From positions 1 to 11,572 of the forward strand of contig JBMZDR010000037.1 of NCBI GenBank assembly GCA_049614485.1: a DNA stretch of 11,572 bases. Direction: 5' to 3'. Below the pieces are notes generated by a model. The model had not been told where the DNA came from. It saw nothing but the letters and a program-made list of their open reading frames with translations, and searched no databases. This DNA is from GCA-2733415 sp049614485 (GTDB lineage: Bacteria > Bacteroidota > Bacteroidia > Flavobacteriales > Flavobacteriaceae). Positions 1 to 6,629 of the stretch are shown here, piece after piece. The first letter of the stretch is position 1. Every line of letters starts with the position of its first letter. The position numbers were made by a program, and so were the translations under genes.

Positions 1-765
1 GCCTTTTTTAGTTTTTACTGTTGCTTTAATTCCGTTTCCAGATGTATCAACAGAAGTTACTTCAGCAGAAGTCATAACTTTAATACCAGACTTCTTAAAA
101 GATTTTTCTAATTGTTTAGAAACCGCAGCATCTTCAACAGGGACGATACGTGGTAAAAACTCAACAACAGTTACGTCTGTTCCCATTGAGTTGTAGAAGT
201 AGGCAAACTCTACACCAATAGCCCCAGAACCAACAATAACTATTTTCTTTGGTTGTTCAGGTAATGTTAAGGCTTCTCTGTATCCAATAACTTTTTTACC
301 ATCTTGTTTTAAAGCAGGCAATTCTCTTGAACGTGCACCAGTTGCAATGACGATATGATCAGCACTGTATTCAGTAACCGTACCATCTTCTGCAGTCACA
401 TCTATTTTTTTACCAGGTTTTACTTTTCCGAAACCATTGATAACATCAATTTTATTTTTCTTCATTAAAAACTTGATACCGTTACTCATGCCTTCAGCAA
501 CGTTTCTACTACGTTTTACAACTTTAGTAAAATCTTTATCAGGATTTTCTACAGATAATCCGTAGTCTTCAGCATGTTTTAAGTATTCAAAAACTTGAGC
601 AGATTTTAATAATGCTTTTGTAGGAATACATCCCCAGTTTAAGCAAATTCCACCAAGACTTTCTTTTTCAACAACTGCAACTTTAAACCCTAATTGTGAT
701 GCTCTAATAGCTGTAACGTAACCTCCTGGTCCAGAACCAAGAACTATAATATCGTATTTACTCAT
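1..765 (-). CDS. lpdA: Dihydrolipoyl dehydrogenase (E3), N-terminal 255 residues, cut by window edge
   Basis: This is the flavoprotein that reoxidises dihydrolipoyl groups with NAD+ in the pyruvate, 2-oxoglutarate and branched-chain 2-oxoacid dehydrogenase complexes, in the cytoplasm. The frame is open from the ATG at 765 down to base 1 with no stop, so roughly the last 200 residues of a usual ~465-residue protein lie outside the window. An FAD-binding GSGPGG motif is at residues 10-15. The redox-active disulfide CLNWGC has its cysteines at 41 and 46 and is followed by IPTK. The second dinucleotide-binding motif GSGAIG is at 179-184 and fits the NAD domain. The CxxxxC spacing and the IPTK context are those of lipoamide dehydrogenase rather than of thioredoxin reductase. 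It is separated from the gene to its right by a terminator, so it is probably transcribed on its own. The family call is firm; which dehydrogenase complex it serves cannot be told here. Confidence 0.96.
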   Translation of the reverse strand, partial: MSKYDIIVLGSGPGGYVTAIRASQLGFKVAVVEKESLGGICLNWGCIPTKALLKSAQVFEYLKHAEDYGLSVENPDKDFTKVVKRSRNVAEGMSNGIKFLMKKNKIDVINGFGKVKPGKKIDVTAEDGTVTEYSADHIVIATGARSRELPALKQDGKKVIGYREALTLPEQPKKIVIVGSGAIGVEFAYFYNSMGTDVTVVEFLPRIVPVEDAAVSKQLEKSFKKSGIKVMTSAEVTSVDTSGNGIKATVKTKKG

Positions 766-799
766 TTTAATGAATTTTTTATATCGTAATTTAAAGGGA

Positions 800-807
800 C
801 GAATTTA
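800..807 (-). promoter_or_regulatory. Possible -7 promoter element of lpdA
   Basis: Read leftward the bases are TAAATTCG, seven of eight matches to the Bacteroidota -7 consensus TAnnTTTG, about 35 bases upstream of the lpdA start and downstream of the preceding terminator. No clear TTG -33 element is seen, so this is weak. Confidence 0.27.
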
Positions 808-842
808 CGAAATGAAATTGAATTTTTTGAGGATTGGTTTTT

Positions 843-882
843 AAAAAATAAAAGCGCTCATGGTTTTAAAACTATGAGCGCC
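843..882 (-). terminator. Intrinsic terminator after the small lipoprotein gene
   Basis: The arms GCGCTCAT (854-861) and ATGAGCGC (874-881) are perfectly complementary. The pairing continues almost to the centre through GTTTT/AAAAC with one wobble. Read leftward the stem is followed by TTTTATTTTTT, so it terminates leftward transcription coming from 907-1119 and insulates lpdA. Confidence 0.85.
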
Positions 883-906
883 TTTACAGTGATGTTTTTT
901 TTGAGG

Positions 907-1119
907 TTATAACCTTACAGTAACGTAGCCTTTTCTAGTTTTTCTGTAATGGGTATTGTTCCATTTATAATACCGTTTTCCTTTAATATTAACAATTTTA
1001 TGTCCTCTTGGAGCAACTTTTACTATTGTAACTTTTCTAGGTGTGGGCTGTCTTGTTGCACAAGAAGTTACAATAGAAAATGTAAAACAAAGAGTGAGTA
1101 GTTGTAATGTGTTTTTCAT
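907..1119 (-). CDS. Small predicted lipoprotein, 70 residues, DUF6515-like
   Basis: The function is unknown. I place the start at the ATG ending at 1119 rather than an in-frame ATG 11 codons upstream, because residues 1-20 then form a clean lipoprotein signal: two basic/polar residues, a hydrophobic core, and the lipobox VTSC with Cys20. The residues after the cysteine (ATRQ) are not acidic, so by the Bacteroidota lipoprotein export rule it should stay facing the periplasm. The mature ~50 residues are very basic, with many Arg and Lys, and follow a pattern of V-x-V-x-P-x-G...G-x-x-Y-Y-x-W-x-x-x-x-Y-R...G-Y-V-x-V. This resembles the short GYxVV-type repeats of DUF6515-like envelope proteins; the resemblance is by eye only. 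It lies 67 bases after msrB with no terminator between, so read-through from the msrB pair is possible. A strong terminator follows. Confidence 0.72.
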   Translation of the reverse strand: MKNTLQLLTLCFTFSIVTSCATRQPTPRKVTIVKVAPRGHKIVNIKGKRYYKWNNTHYRKTRKGYVTVRL

Positions 1120-1186
1120 ACCAAATGTTTTTATGTTATAACTATAAGACAAGTTATTTGTAAAAAGGTTTAATATGATGGTATTT

Positions 1187-1585
1187 CTAGTGGTCTTCTT
1201 GAAAGTTTAAAGAGATGGAATTTACGCAATAACGCACACCAGTTTGGGTTGGGCCATCATCAAACACATGTCCTAAATGGCCATTACAATTTGTGCATAT
1301 GATTTCGGTTCTAATCATTCCGTGTGATTGGTCCTTTATATAGGTGATTTTTCCTTCAATAGCTTTGTCAAAAGATGGCCAGCCACAATGGGCTTCAAAT
1401 TTTTGAGAACTTTCAAATAACGGTGTGTCACAACCTTTACATGAGTAAGTTCCGTTTTTAGAATGGATGTTATAGGAGCCGGTGTGAGGTCTCTCAGTAC
1501 CTTTTTGTCTTAAAACGTGATATTCTTCTTCAGAGAGTTTAGCTCTCCACAGTTCTTCAGATGTTGTGTGGTTATAATTACTCAT
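1187..1585 (-). CDS. msrB: Peptide-methionine (R)-S-oxide reductase, cytoplasmic
   Basis: The enzyme reduces the R-epimer of methionine sulfoxide in proteins, with thioredoxin as the usual electron donor. The 132-residue protein is a single SelR/MsrB domain of normal length, without a signal peptide. Structural zinc is held by CxxC pairs at Cys49/Cys52 and Cys97/Cys100. The catalytic cysteine is Cys120 in RYCVNS, with Asn122. His103 and His106 (GHLGHVF) and the HCGWPSF loop complete the active site. Cys67 in that loop matches the resolving Cys63 of the classical two-cysteine enzymes (Neisseria numbering), so recycling by the usual disulfide relay is expected. The start codon overlaps the end of the upstream msrB by 8 bases (ATGAGTAA), which implies translational coupling. 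Confidence 0.96.
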   Translation of the reverse strand: MSNYNHTTSEELWRAKLSEEEYHVLRQKGTERPHTGSYNIHSKNGTYSCKGCDTPLFESSQKFEAHCGWPSFDKAIEGKITYIKDQSHGMIRTEIICTNCNGHLGHVFDDGPTQTGVRYCVNSISLNFQEDH

Positions 1586-2051
1586 TTTTTGATATGAATT
1601 TTAGGGCTATTGAATTTACACAATACCGTTTTCCTGTAGTGTTTTTAGGGCCATCATTAAAAACGTGCCCCATGTGTCCGTTACATTTGTTGCAATGAAT
1701 TTCTATTCTTTTATACCCTAAATCAGTATCTGTGGTATAGCCGATGTTTCCTTCTATCGGACGGTCAAAAGACGGCCAGCCAGAACCAGAATCAAACTTA
1801 TGTTCAGATTTAAATAAAGGGGTGTTGCAGCCTTTACAAAGATAGGTTCCTTTTTTATAGAATTTATCATAAGTACCAGAAAAAGCACGCTCAGTTCCTG
1901 ATTTTCTTAAAACATAATATTCAGGTTCTGATAACTGTGTTTTCCATTCAGTTTCAGTTTTGTATATGTTTGTTTTCTGTTTCTCTTGGGCACTTAAGAA
2001 TACACTGTATAACAAAAGTGAGAGAATAATTAGGTGAAATCTTTTCATCAT
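1578..2051 (-). CDS. msrB: Peptide-methionine (R)-S-oxide reductase, secreted, without the usual resolving cysteine
   Basis: This is a second MsrB, 157 residues, and the first gene of a two-gene unit. Residues 1-21 form a signal peptide (two Met and Lys-Arg, a long Leu/Ile core, then a cut after LSA before Gln22), so it should act in the periplasm or outside the cell. Zinc ligands are Cys72/Cys75 and Cys120/Cys123. The catalytic cysteine is Cys144 in RYCVNS, and His126/His129 and Asn146 are intact. The GWPSF loop reads SGSGWPSF: Ser90 replaces the resolving cysteine found in its neighbour. Known MsrBs of this kind use another cysteine or a one-cysteine mechanism, but here the only other cysteines are the four zinc ligands. 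No MsrA domain is fused. Translation could begin at either of two adjacent ATG codons (2051 or 2048). It is transcribed divergently from the M48 lipoprotein gene, with only 61 bases between them. Confidence 0.93.
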   Translation of the reverse strand: MMKRFHLIILSLLLYSVFLSAQEKQKTNIYKTETEWKTQLSEPEYYVLRKSGTERAFSGTYDKFYKKGTYLCKGCNTPLFKSEHKFDSGSGWPSFDRPIEGNIGYTTDTDLGYKRIEIHCNKCNGHMGHVFNDGPKNTTGKRYCVNSIALKFISKNE

Positions 2052-2112
2052 TCTTCTGTATTATTGAATTTATGAGTAACTTTATAAAACTAAAAAATTA
2101 AACCGTATTAAA

Positions 2113-2961
2113 ATGAATTTAAAACGAACTTTACTAGCAGTTTCAATAGTGTTAGTCGTAGCATCTTGTAAAACCAATCCGTTTACAGGGAAAAAAATGT
2201 TAAACGCATATTCAAACGCACAATTATTTCCGTCTGCGTTTCAACAATATGATCAGTTTTTAGGAGAAAACAAAGTAGTGAAAGGCACTAAAAACGCAGA
2301 AATGATTACTCGTGTAGGGGAGCGTATTGCAACAGCTGCCGAACGTTGGTTAAATGCCAATGGTCATGAAGGGTATTTAAAAGATTATAAGTGGGAATAT
2401 AATTTAGTAGATGATCCAACTGTTAATGCTTGGTGTATGCCAGGTGGTAAGATTGTGTTTTATACTGGTATTTTGCCGGTTGCAGAAAATGAAACAGCTA
2501 TCGCAGCAATTATGGGACACGAAGTTGCTCATGCTCTTGCAGATCATGGAGGGCAACGTATGACAGCAGGAACTATACAGCAAGCTGCCGGTACAGCTAT
2601 AGCCGTTGGAACACAAGTTGGTGGTATGGATCCTCAAAAACAACAGCTTGTAATGCAAGCTTATGGTGTTGGAAGTCAAGTGGGAGGAATGCTGCCTTTT
2701 AGTAGAAGCCATGAAACAGAAGCAGATAAAATTGGGTTAATCTTGATGGCTGTAGCCGGATATAATCCTGACGAAGCTGCTAAGTTATGGGAGCGAATGA
2801 AAGCAAATAGTGGTGGTCAATCACCTCCGGAAATATTGAGTACGCACCCTTCTAATGATTCAAGAATAGCTAATTTGAAAGAGTTGTCTCCTTTTGCAAA
2901 AGCAGAAGCTAAGAAATTCGGAATATCATCTTTCAGGCCACTAGGGTCAAAATTAAATTAA
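2113..2961 (+). CDS. M48-family zinc metallopeptidase lipoprotein (BepA/LoiP/Oma1-like)
   Basis: This is a predicted envelope protease of 282 residues. Residues 1-18 are a lipoprotein signal peptide and the lipobox VASC puts the lipid on Cys19. The following KTNPFTGKK is basic, so a periplasm-facing outer-membrane anchor is likely. The catalytic zinc site is HEVAH at 136-140, with the third ligand probably Glu203 in the conserved HETEAD segment. The segment NAWCMPGGKIVFYTGIL at 105-121 is the M48C substrate-groove signature. A Gly/Gln-rich stretch at roughly 146-194 lies between the two zinc motifs. No TPR domain is present, so it is closer to LoiP/YcaL-type stand-alone proteases than to full-length BepA. 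The family is known for degrading misassembled outer-membrane proteins; that role is inferred here. A terminator follows directly, so it is probably monocistronic. Confidence 0.93.
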   Translation: MNLKRTLLAVSIVLVVASCKTNPFTGKKMLNAYSNAQLFPSAFQQYDQFLGENKVVKGTKNAEMITRVGERIATAAERWLNANGHEGYLKDYKWEYNLVDDPTVNAWCMPGGKIVFYTGILPVAENETAIAAIMGHEVAHALADHGGQRMTAGTIQQAAGTAIAVGTQVGGMDPQKQQLVMQAYGVGSQVGGMLPFSRSHETEADKIGLILMAVAGYNPDEAAKLWERMKANSGGQSPPEILSTHPSNDSRIANLKELSPFAKAEAKKFGISSFRPLGSKLN

Positions 2962-2988
2962 AAATATTCATATAAAATTGTATTTTCG

Positions 2989-3019
2989 AAGCTGTTCAAA
3001 TTAATTGAACAGCTTTTTT
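2989..3019 (+). terminator. Intrinsic terminator after the M48 protease gene
   Basis: The 11-base arms AAGCTGTTCAA (2989-2999) and TTGAACAGCTT (3005-3015) are perfectly complementary. They enclose a 5-base loop and run into six T (3014-3019). The next start codon is only 16 bases beyond, so the MFS gene either depends on read-through or has a promoter overlapping this hairpin. Confidence 0.87.
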
Positions 3020-3034
3020 AATTATTAAGAGTAT

Positions 3035-4330
3035 ATGAAATCATTTCAAAAAGGAAGTAAAAAGGTGTTAAATGCCTGGGCGTTTTATGATTGGGCAAAC
3101 TCTGTGTACAGTTTAACAATTATATCAGCAGTGTTTCCTTTGTTTATAGGGGCGTACTTGAAAAGTTTATCAATAGAAAAGCTTGACGTATTTGGTGGTG
3201 TAATTTCCCATACCGCATTAATGACCTACACTACAGCATTTGGTTTTTTAGTGGTGGCTGTGATATCTCCAATATTATCTGGAATTGCAGATTATAAAGG
3301 GAATAAAAAGTTTTTTTTACGCTTTTTCTGTTATTTAGGTTCGGTATCATGTGTTGGTTTATTTTTCTTTTCTGTAGACTATATTTACATCAGTTTATTA
3401 TTTTATGTATTAGCTTTAATAGGTTTTTGGGGGAGTTTGGTGTTTTATAATTCTTATTTGCCAGATATAGCTTTTAAAGAGCAACAAGATGCCATTAGTG
3501 CAAAAGGGTATGCTATGGGGTATGTGGGGAGTGTTGTACTGTTGTTAATAAATTTAGCAATGATTATGTTGTCTCCGGAAGAAAACGCATTGTTAATGAT
3601 GCGATATTCTTTCGTGTTAGTTGGTGTATGGTGGTTTGGTTTTAGTCATTACACTTATCAATACCTACCAAACCTTAAAAACTCTAATAAGGTAACCAAA
3701 CATGTGTTTCTAAATGGATTTAAAGAATTAAAGTCGGTTTGGAAAGAGTTACAAACACAGTTGCAATTGAAAGTTTATTTAGCAGCTTTTTTTGTATATA
3801 GTATGGCTGTACAGACGGTTATGTTAGTCGCTTCTTTTTTTGGTGAAAATGAAATTGCTTGGGAAGAAAATGGTATTGATAAAACGCTAGGTTTAATTAT
3901 TAGTATTTTGATTATACAAATTATAGCTGTTTTTGGAGCGTTTTTAACATCGTATGTGTCAAAGAAATTAGGGAACATTACAACATTAATTATTATAAAT
4001 ATGATTTGGGTGGGTATATGTGTGTTTGCATATTTTGTTATTACACCTAATGATTTTTTTATAACAGCAGGTGTGGTAGGAATTGTCATGGGAGGAATTC
4101 AATCCTTGTCAAGGTCTACTTACGCTAAGTTTCTGCCCGACACAAAAGACACCACATCATACTTTAGTTTTTATGATGTAGCAGAAAAAATAGGTATTGT
4201 AATTGGTATGGGGATATTTGCCTCAGTAGAAGTAATTACAGGGTCTATGCGTAATGCAATTTTATTTTTAGTAGCCTTCTTTGTTATCGGCTTAGTAATT
4301 CTTTTTAGAGTACCTAAAAAAATCAAATAA
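3035..4330 (+). CDS. MFS transporter of the UMF1 / Atg22-like family
   Basis: This is a predicted inner-membrane transporter of 431 residues with about twelve hydrophobic helices and short loops, the normal size for the family. Three signatures point to UMF1/Atg22-like carriers. The N-terminal AWAFYDWANS at 14-23 is typical. A motif-A-like GIADYKGNKK at 83-92 lies between helices 2 and 3. The C-terminal half carries GGIQSLSRSTYAKFLPD around residues 353-369, followed by a conserved F-F-Y-D-V-A-E-K-I-G stretch. Substrates of bacterial members are mostly unknown; the yeast relative Atg22 exports amino acids from the vacuole, which is only a distant hint. The gene starts just after the terminator of the M48 gene and has no hairpin after it. 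A promoter-like element for the next gene lies directly after its stop, so it may be an independent unit. Confidence 0.9.
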   Translation: MKSFQKGSKKVLNAWAFYDWANSVYSLTIISAVFPLFIGAYLKSLSIEKLDVFGGVISHTALMTYTTAFGFLVVAVISPILSGIADYKGNKKFFLRFFCYLGSVSCVGLFFFSVDYIYISLLFYVLALIGFWGSLVFYNSYLPDIAFKEQQDAISAKGYAMGYVGSVVLLLINLAMIMLSPEENALLMMRYSFVLVGVWWFGFSHYTYQYLPNLKNSNKVTKHVFLNGFKELKSVWKELQTQLQLKVYLAAFFVYSMAVQTVMLVASFFGENEIAWEENGIDKTLGLIISILIIQIIAVFGAFLTSYVSKKLGNITTLIIINMIWVGICVFAYFVITPNDFFITAGVVGIVMGGIQSLSRSTYAKFLPDTKDTTSYFSFYDVAEKIGIVIGMGIFASVEVITGSMRNAILFLVAFFVIGLVILFRVPKKIK

Positions 4331-4336
4331 TTTTGT

Positions 4337-4344
4337 TATGTTTG
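4337..4344 (+). promoter_or_regulatory. Probable -7 promoter element of the lipoprotein pair
   Basis: TATGTTTG is an exact match to the Bacteroidota -7 consensus TAnnTTTG. It lies 28 bases before the start codon at 4373 and would give a short leader of about 20-25 bases. No clear TTG -33 element is found at the right distance, where the sequence is still the end of the MFS gene. Confidence 0.42.
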
Positions 4345-4372
4345 TGAGATATAGATAAAAATAGAAACCCGT

Positions 4373-5104
4373 ATGAAACCCTTAAAGATTACTTATCTGC
4401 TAGTTATATTAGCTAGTTTTGCATTTATTTCTTGTGAAAATGAACCTTTAACTGGGACGTTTACTGATGAAATTGGAGGAAGCGGCTCTGGTTCAGGTTC
4501 AGGAAGCGGTGGTGGAGGAACTGGATCAGGAACGTCAACAGGAGATTATTTTCCTAGAGCAATAGGGAATACTTGGGGGTATTCTATAAGTGGTGGAGGA
4601 ACTGAGACTTCAGAGATGATAAGTACCTCTGTTTATAATTCATCTACATATTATGATTTTCTTGAAAATGAAAATGGTTTTGGTTCAATTAGTAAGTCTG
4701 CGGCAAGTTATTTTACTAGAATAGCAGTAGATCTTGAATCGCCAGCGTATATAATTACAGGAACTCCAATAGTAATAAAGTTTTTACAAGACGATGCAGC
4801 TGTTGGAACTACATGGGAAAATCCAGTGTCTACAACGTACACATATACACCAGTTGGTGGTAGCCCTAGTATACCAGATACTGTGGTAAGTATGAATTAT
4901 AAGTACACCATGGAAGAGATAGGAATTAGTAGAACTGTTAATGGTCAAACATATGACAACGTTTTACATGTGTCTCATGTGCTAGAAACTGGGTTAGGAA
5001 CTCCAGATACAACAGGGGACTATTATTATGCAAAAGATGTTGGTCCAATAGAGTACTCTATTGACGGTGTTACATATAAATTAACAAACTACTCGTTAAA
5101 TTAA
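4373..5104 (+). CDS. Predicted surface lipoprotein with a Gly-Ser tether, unknown function
   Basis: I do not recognise a characterised family. The 243-residue protein begins with a lipoprotein signal peptide whose lipobox FISC puts the lipid on Cys21. The mature N-terminus, CENEPLTG, has acidic residues close to the cysteine, resembling the Bacteroidota lipoprotein export signal, so surface exposure is plausible. Residues 35-57 are almost only Gly and Ser with a few Thr, a flexible tether of the kind engineers design. The rest, from Tyr59, starts with YFPRAIGNTWGY, a pattern common at the N-terminus of Bacteroidota beta-rich lipoprotein domains. It continues with alternating Thr/Tyr/Val-rich strands to the C-terminus, and the mature part has no cysteine besides Cys21. 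Only 7 bases separate it from the next lipoprotein gene, which implies co-transcription and perhaps a joint function at the surface. Confidence 0.85.
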   Translation: MKPLKITYLLVILASFAFISCENEPLTGTFTDEIGGSGSGSGSGSGGGGTGSGTSTGDYFPRAIGNTWGYSISGGGTETSEMISTSVYNSSTYYDFLENENGFGSISKSAASYFTRIAVDLESPAYIITGTPIVIKFLQDDAAVGTTWENPVSTTYTYTPVGGSPSIPDTVVSMNYKYTMEEIGISRTVNGQTYDNVLHVSHVLETGLGTPDTTGDYYYAKDVGPIEYSIDGVTYKLTNYSLN

Positions 5105-5111
5105 AAGAATT

Positions 5112-6521
5112 ATGAAAACGACAAAAACAATATTCAAACTGTTTTTGCTATCTATGATATTGGTGGCATGTAATGCAGAAGATCCAGCAGAACTAGATGC
5201 TAATTTATATCAACCAGATGAAGAAACCACTCCGGTGTCTGCAGGTACATTTACAACAATAATTGAAGGATCGCCATATGAAGTTGATATGACTACAGCT
5301 GTTCTTGACAATGGTGTCATTACAATTACAGGTATGAGAGGTACTGATGTTGTAACATTACGTATGCCTTCAAACATTAGCACAAACCCAGTTACCAATC
5401 CTTATGTGTTAGGTGGAGCCGATGCGACATACTCAGCATTCTATAATACAGGAGTTTCAGCTATTTCTGAAGCAACAACATTAAGTCATTTACAAATGAC
5501 TTTTGATGATTCTGATTGGATTGCCGATACGCCGTTTGCTACAATTTTAGGAGGTGAAACTACTATTAAAGGAGTTAGGGTTGCTAGTGTTGATACGGGT
5601 AATTTGGAAAACGGAGAGCCAGTTTTTGAAAATGTAACGCAAGAAGTGAAAATGGTATTTCAGGCAACTGATTCCGGTTCATACCAATTTGGAGCAGTTA
5701 ATACAGCGTATTACTTTGCTGGTGGTGCAGGAGGAGATAAGTTTGAGTCTGACATGACTATGGATAATGGAAATGTGACTATTGAAGTAGATGCTGTAAA
5801 TAAATTAATTTCAGGATCATTTAATTTTGATGGAACAGAAACATATACGTCTAACTATACGCCGTTAACTGGTGCAGATACAGATGGTGACGGAATGTTG
5901 GATGGTGCAATTGATGTTCCAGGAACAGAATTGTATTATGGATATGATATTAATGATGCATGTAGCCCAATAAGACCAGCAGGGTATACAGGATACAACT
6001 CCAATAATGCTGTTTGGAATGCTGCTGATTGTGATAATGATGGTACAACAAATGAAGATGAGTTACTTGCAGGAACTGACCCTTATGAAGGAAATTTAGA
6101 TTCTGATGGTGATGGTGTAAGTGATTTGCAAGAAGATGCTGATGGTACAGACAGTTCAGACCCTTGTGTGCCTCAACAATTAGAATTGTATAACAATTAT
6201 GATGGTACAAACTCTGTTTGGTTAGCTGGTGACTGTGATTCAGATACTGTGAATAATGGTGATGAGGTAACAAACGGTACAGATCCTTATTTCATGGATT
6301 TCTTAAATAAAACATTCTCTAATGGGGCGTTTAAGTATATTCCATATTCTGATGGTGGTAATGCGGTAAAAAGAGGTTTAAATATATCTACACATGATGT
6401 GGCAAACAAAAGAATTATAGGAACATTTAGCTTTATATCAGCTTCTGTTGGAGAAGATCCAACTCGATGGTATTTAGTTACTGATGGTGCGTTTGATGTA
6501 ACGTATACTGTTCCGGAATAA
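5112..6521 (+). CDS. Predicted surface lipoprotein with TSP3-type calcium repeats, DUF6252-like flanks
   Basis: This is a 469-residue lipoprotein of unknown role. The lipobox LVAC places the lipid on Cys20, followed by NAEDPAELD, an acidic stretch fitting the Bacteroidota surface-export signal. Residues ~40-240 are beta-rich and resemble flavobacterial DUF6252-type lipoprotein domains, ending in NKLISGSFNF (230-239). Residues ~254-395 hold thrombospondin type-3-like Asp loops: DTDGDGMLD (256-264), DCDNDGTTNEDE (306-317), DSDGDGVSD (330-338) and DCDSDTVNNGDE (374-385). Two of these units form a 68-residue internal repeat, each with a CxP start, an NxVWxAxDCD core and a GTDPY end. Their cysteines are at 284/307 and 352/375, with identical spacing of 23, which suggests a disulfide in each unit. 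After the loops a second NKRIIGTFSF motif (432-441) and a TDGAFDVTY end recur. The repeats should bind calcium and act as a rigid spacer. It is the second gene of the pair and is followed by a terminator. Confidence 0.88.
   Translation: MKTTKTIFKLFLLSMILVACNAEDPAELDANLYQPDEETTPVSAGTFTTIIEGSPYEVDMTTAVLDNGVITITGMRGTDVVTLRMPSNISTNPVTNPYVLGGADATYSAFYNTGVSAISEATTLSHLQMTFDDSDWIADTPFATILGGETTIKGVRVASVDTGNLENGEPVFENVTQEVKMVFQATDSGSYQFGAVNTAYYFAGGAGGDKFESDMTMDNGNVTIEVDAVNKLISGSFNFDGTETYTSNYTPLTGADTDGDGMLDGAIDVPGTELYYGYDINDACSPIRPAGYTGYNSNNAVWNAADCDNDGTTNEDELLAGTDPYEGNLDSDGDGVSDLQEDADGTDSSDPCVPQQLELYNNYDGTNSVWLAGDCDSDTVNNGDEVTNGTDPYFMDFLNKTFSNGAFKYIPYSDGGNAVKRGLNISTHDVANKRIIGTFSFISASVGEDPTRWYLVTDGAFDVTYTVPE
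5961..6299 (+). repeat. Two-copy 68-residue internal repeat with TSP3-like loops
   Basis: At protein level, residues from Cys284 and from Cys352 align. Each unit has Cys, a Pro two residues on, a Tyr-containing spacer, N-x-V-W-x-A-x-D-C-D, an Asp/Asn loop and G-T-D-P-Y. The offset is 68 residues (204 bases) throughout. The DNA copies have diverged, so this is an old duplication. Confidence 0.7.
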
Positions 6522-6538
6522 CAATAAATTACAGATAT

Positions 6539-6570
6539 AAAAAAAGCAATCCATTGGGTTGCTTTTTTTT
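6539..6570 (+). terminator. Intrinsic terminator after the TSP3 lipoprotein gene
   Basis: The arms AGCAATCC (6545-6552) and GGGTTGCT (6556-6563) pair with one G-T wobble around a 3-base loop. They are flanked by a run of A on the left and eight T (6563-6570) on the right. It ends the 4373-6521 unit. Confidence 0.86.
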
Positions 6571-6629
6571 ATACCTGTAATTTTTATGGCATATTAATTG
6601 ACCTATTTAACCTAAGCGATAATAAATAG

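Noticed and set aside
1120..1152. Upstream ATG for the small lipoprotein
   Set aside because: It would place 11 polar residues before the lipoprotein signal; the ATG ending at 1119 gives a standard signal peptide.
2052..2112. Promoter pair in the msrB / M48 divergent gap (TAACTTTA rightward, TAGTTTTA leftward)
   Set aside because: Both have one mismatch to the -7 consensus and lack a -33 TTG at the right distance; promoters must be near here but I cannot place them.
5950..6273. Leftward open frame rich in His, opposite the TSP3 region
   Set aside because: His-rich composition is the antisense image of Asp (GAT) codons in the lipoprotein; it has no start context or recognisable domain.
6598..6625. 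Sigma-70-like pair TTGACC - 16 bases - TAATAA before lon
   Set aside because: Such matches are frequent by chance in AT-rich DNA, and the Bacteroidota primary sigma factor uses TTG/TAnnTTTG instead.
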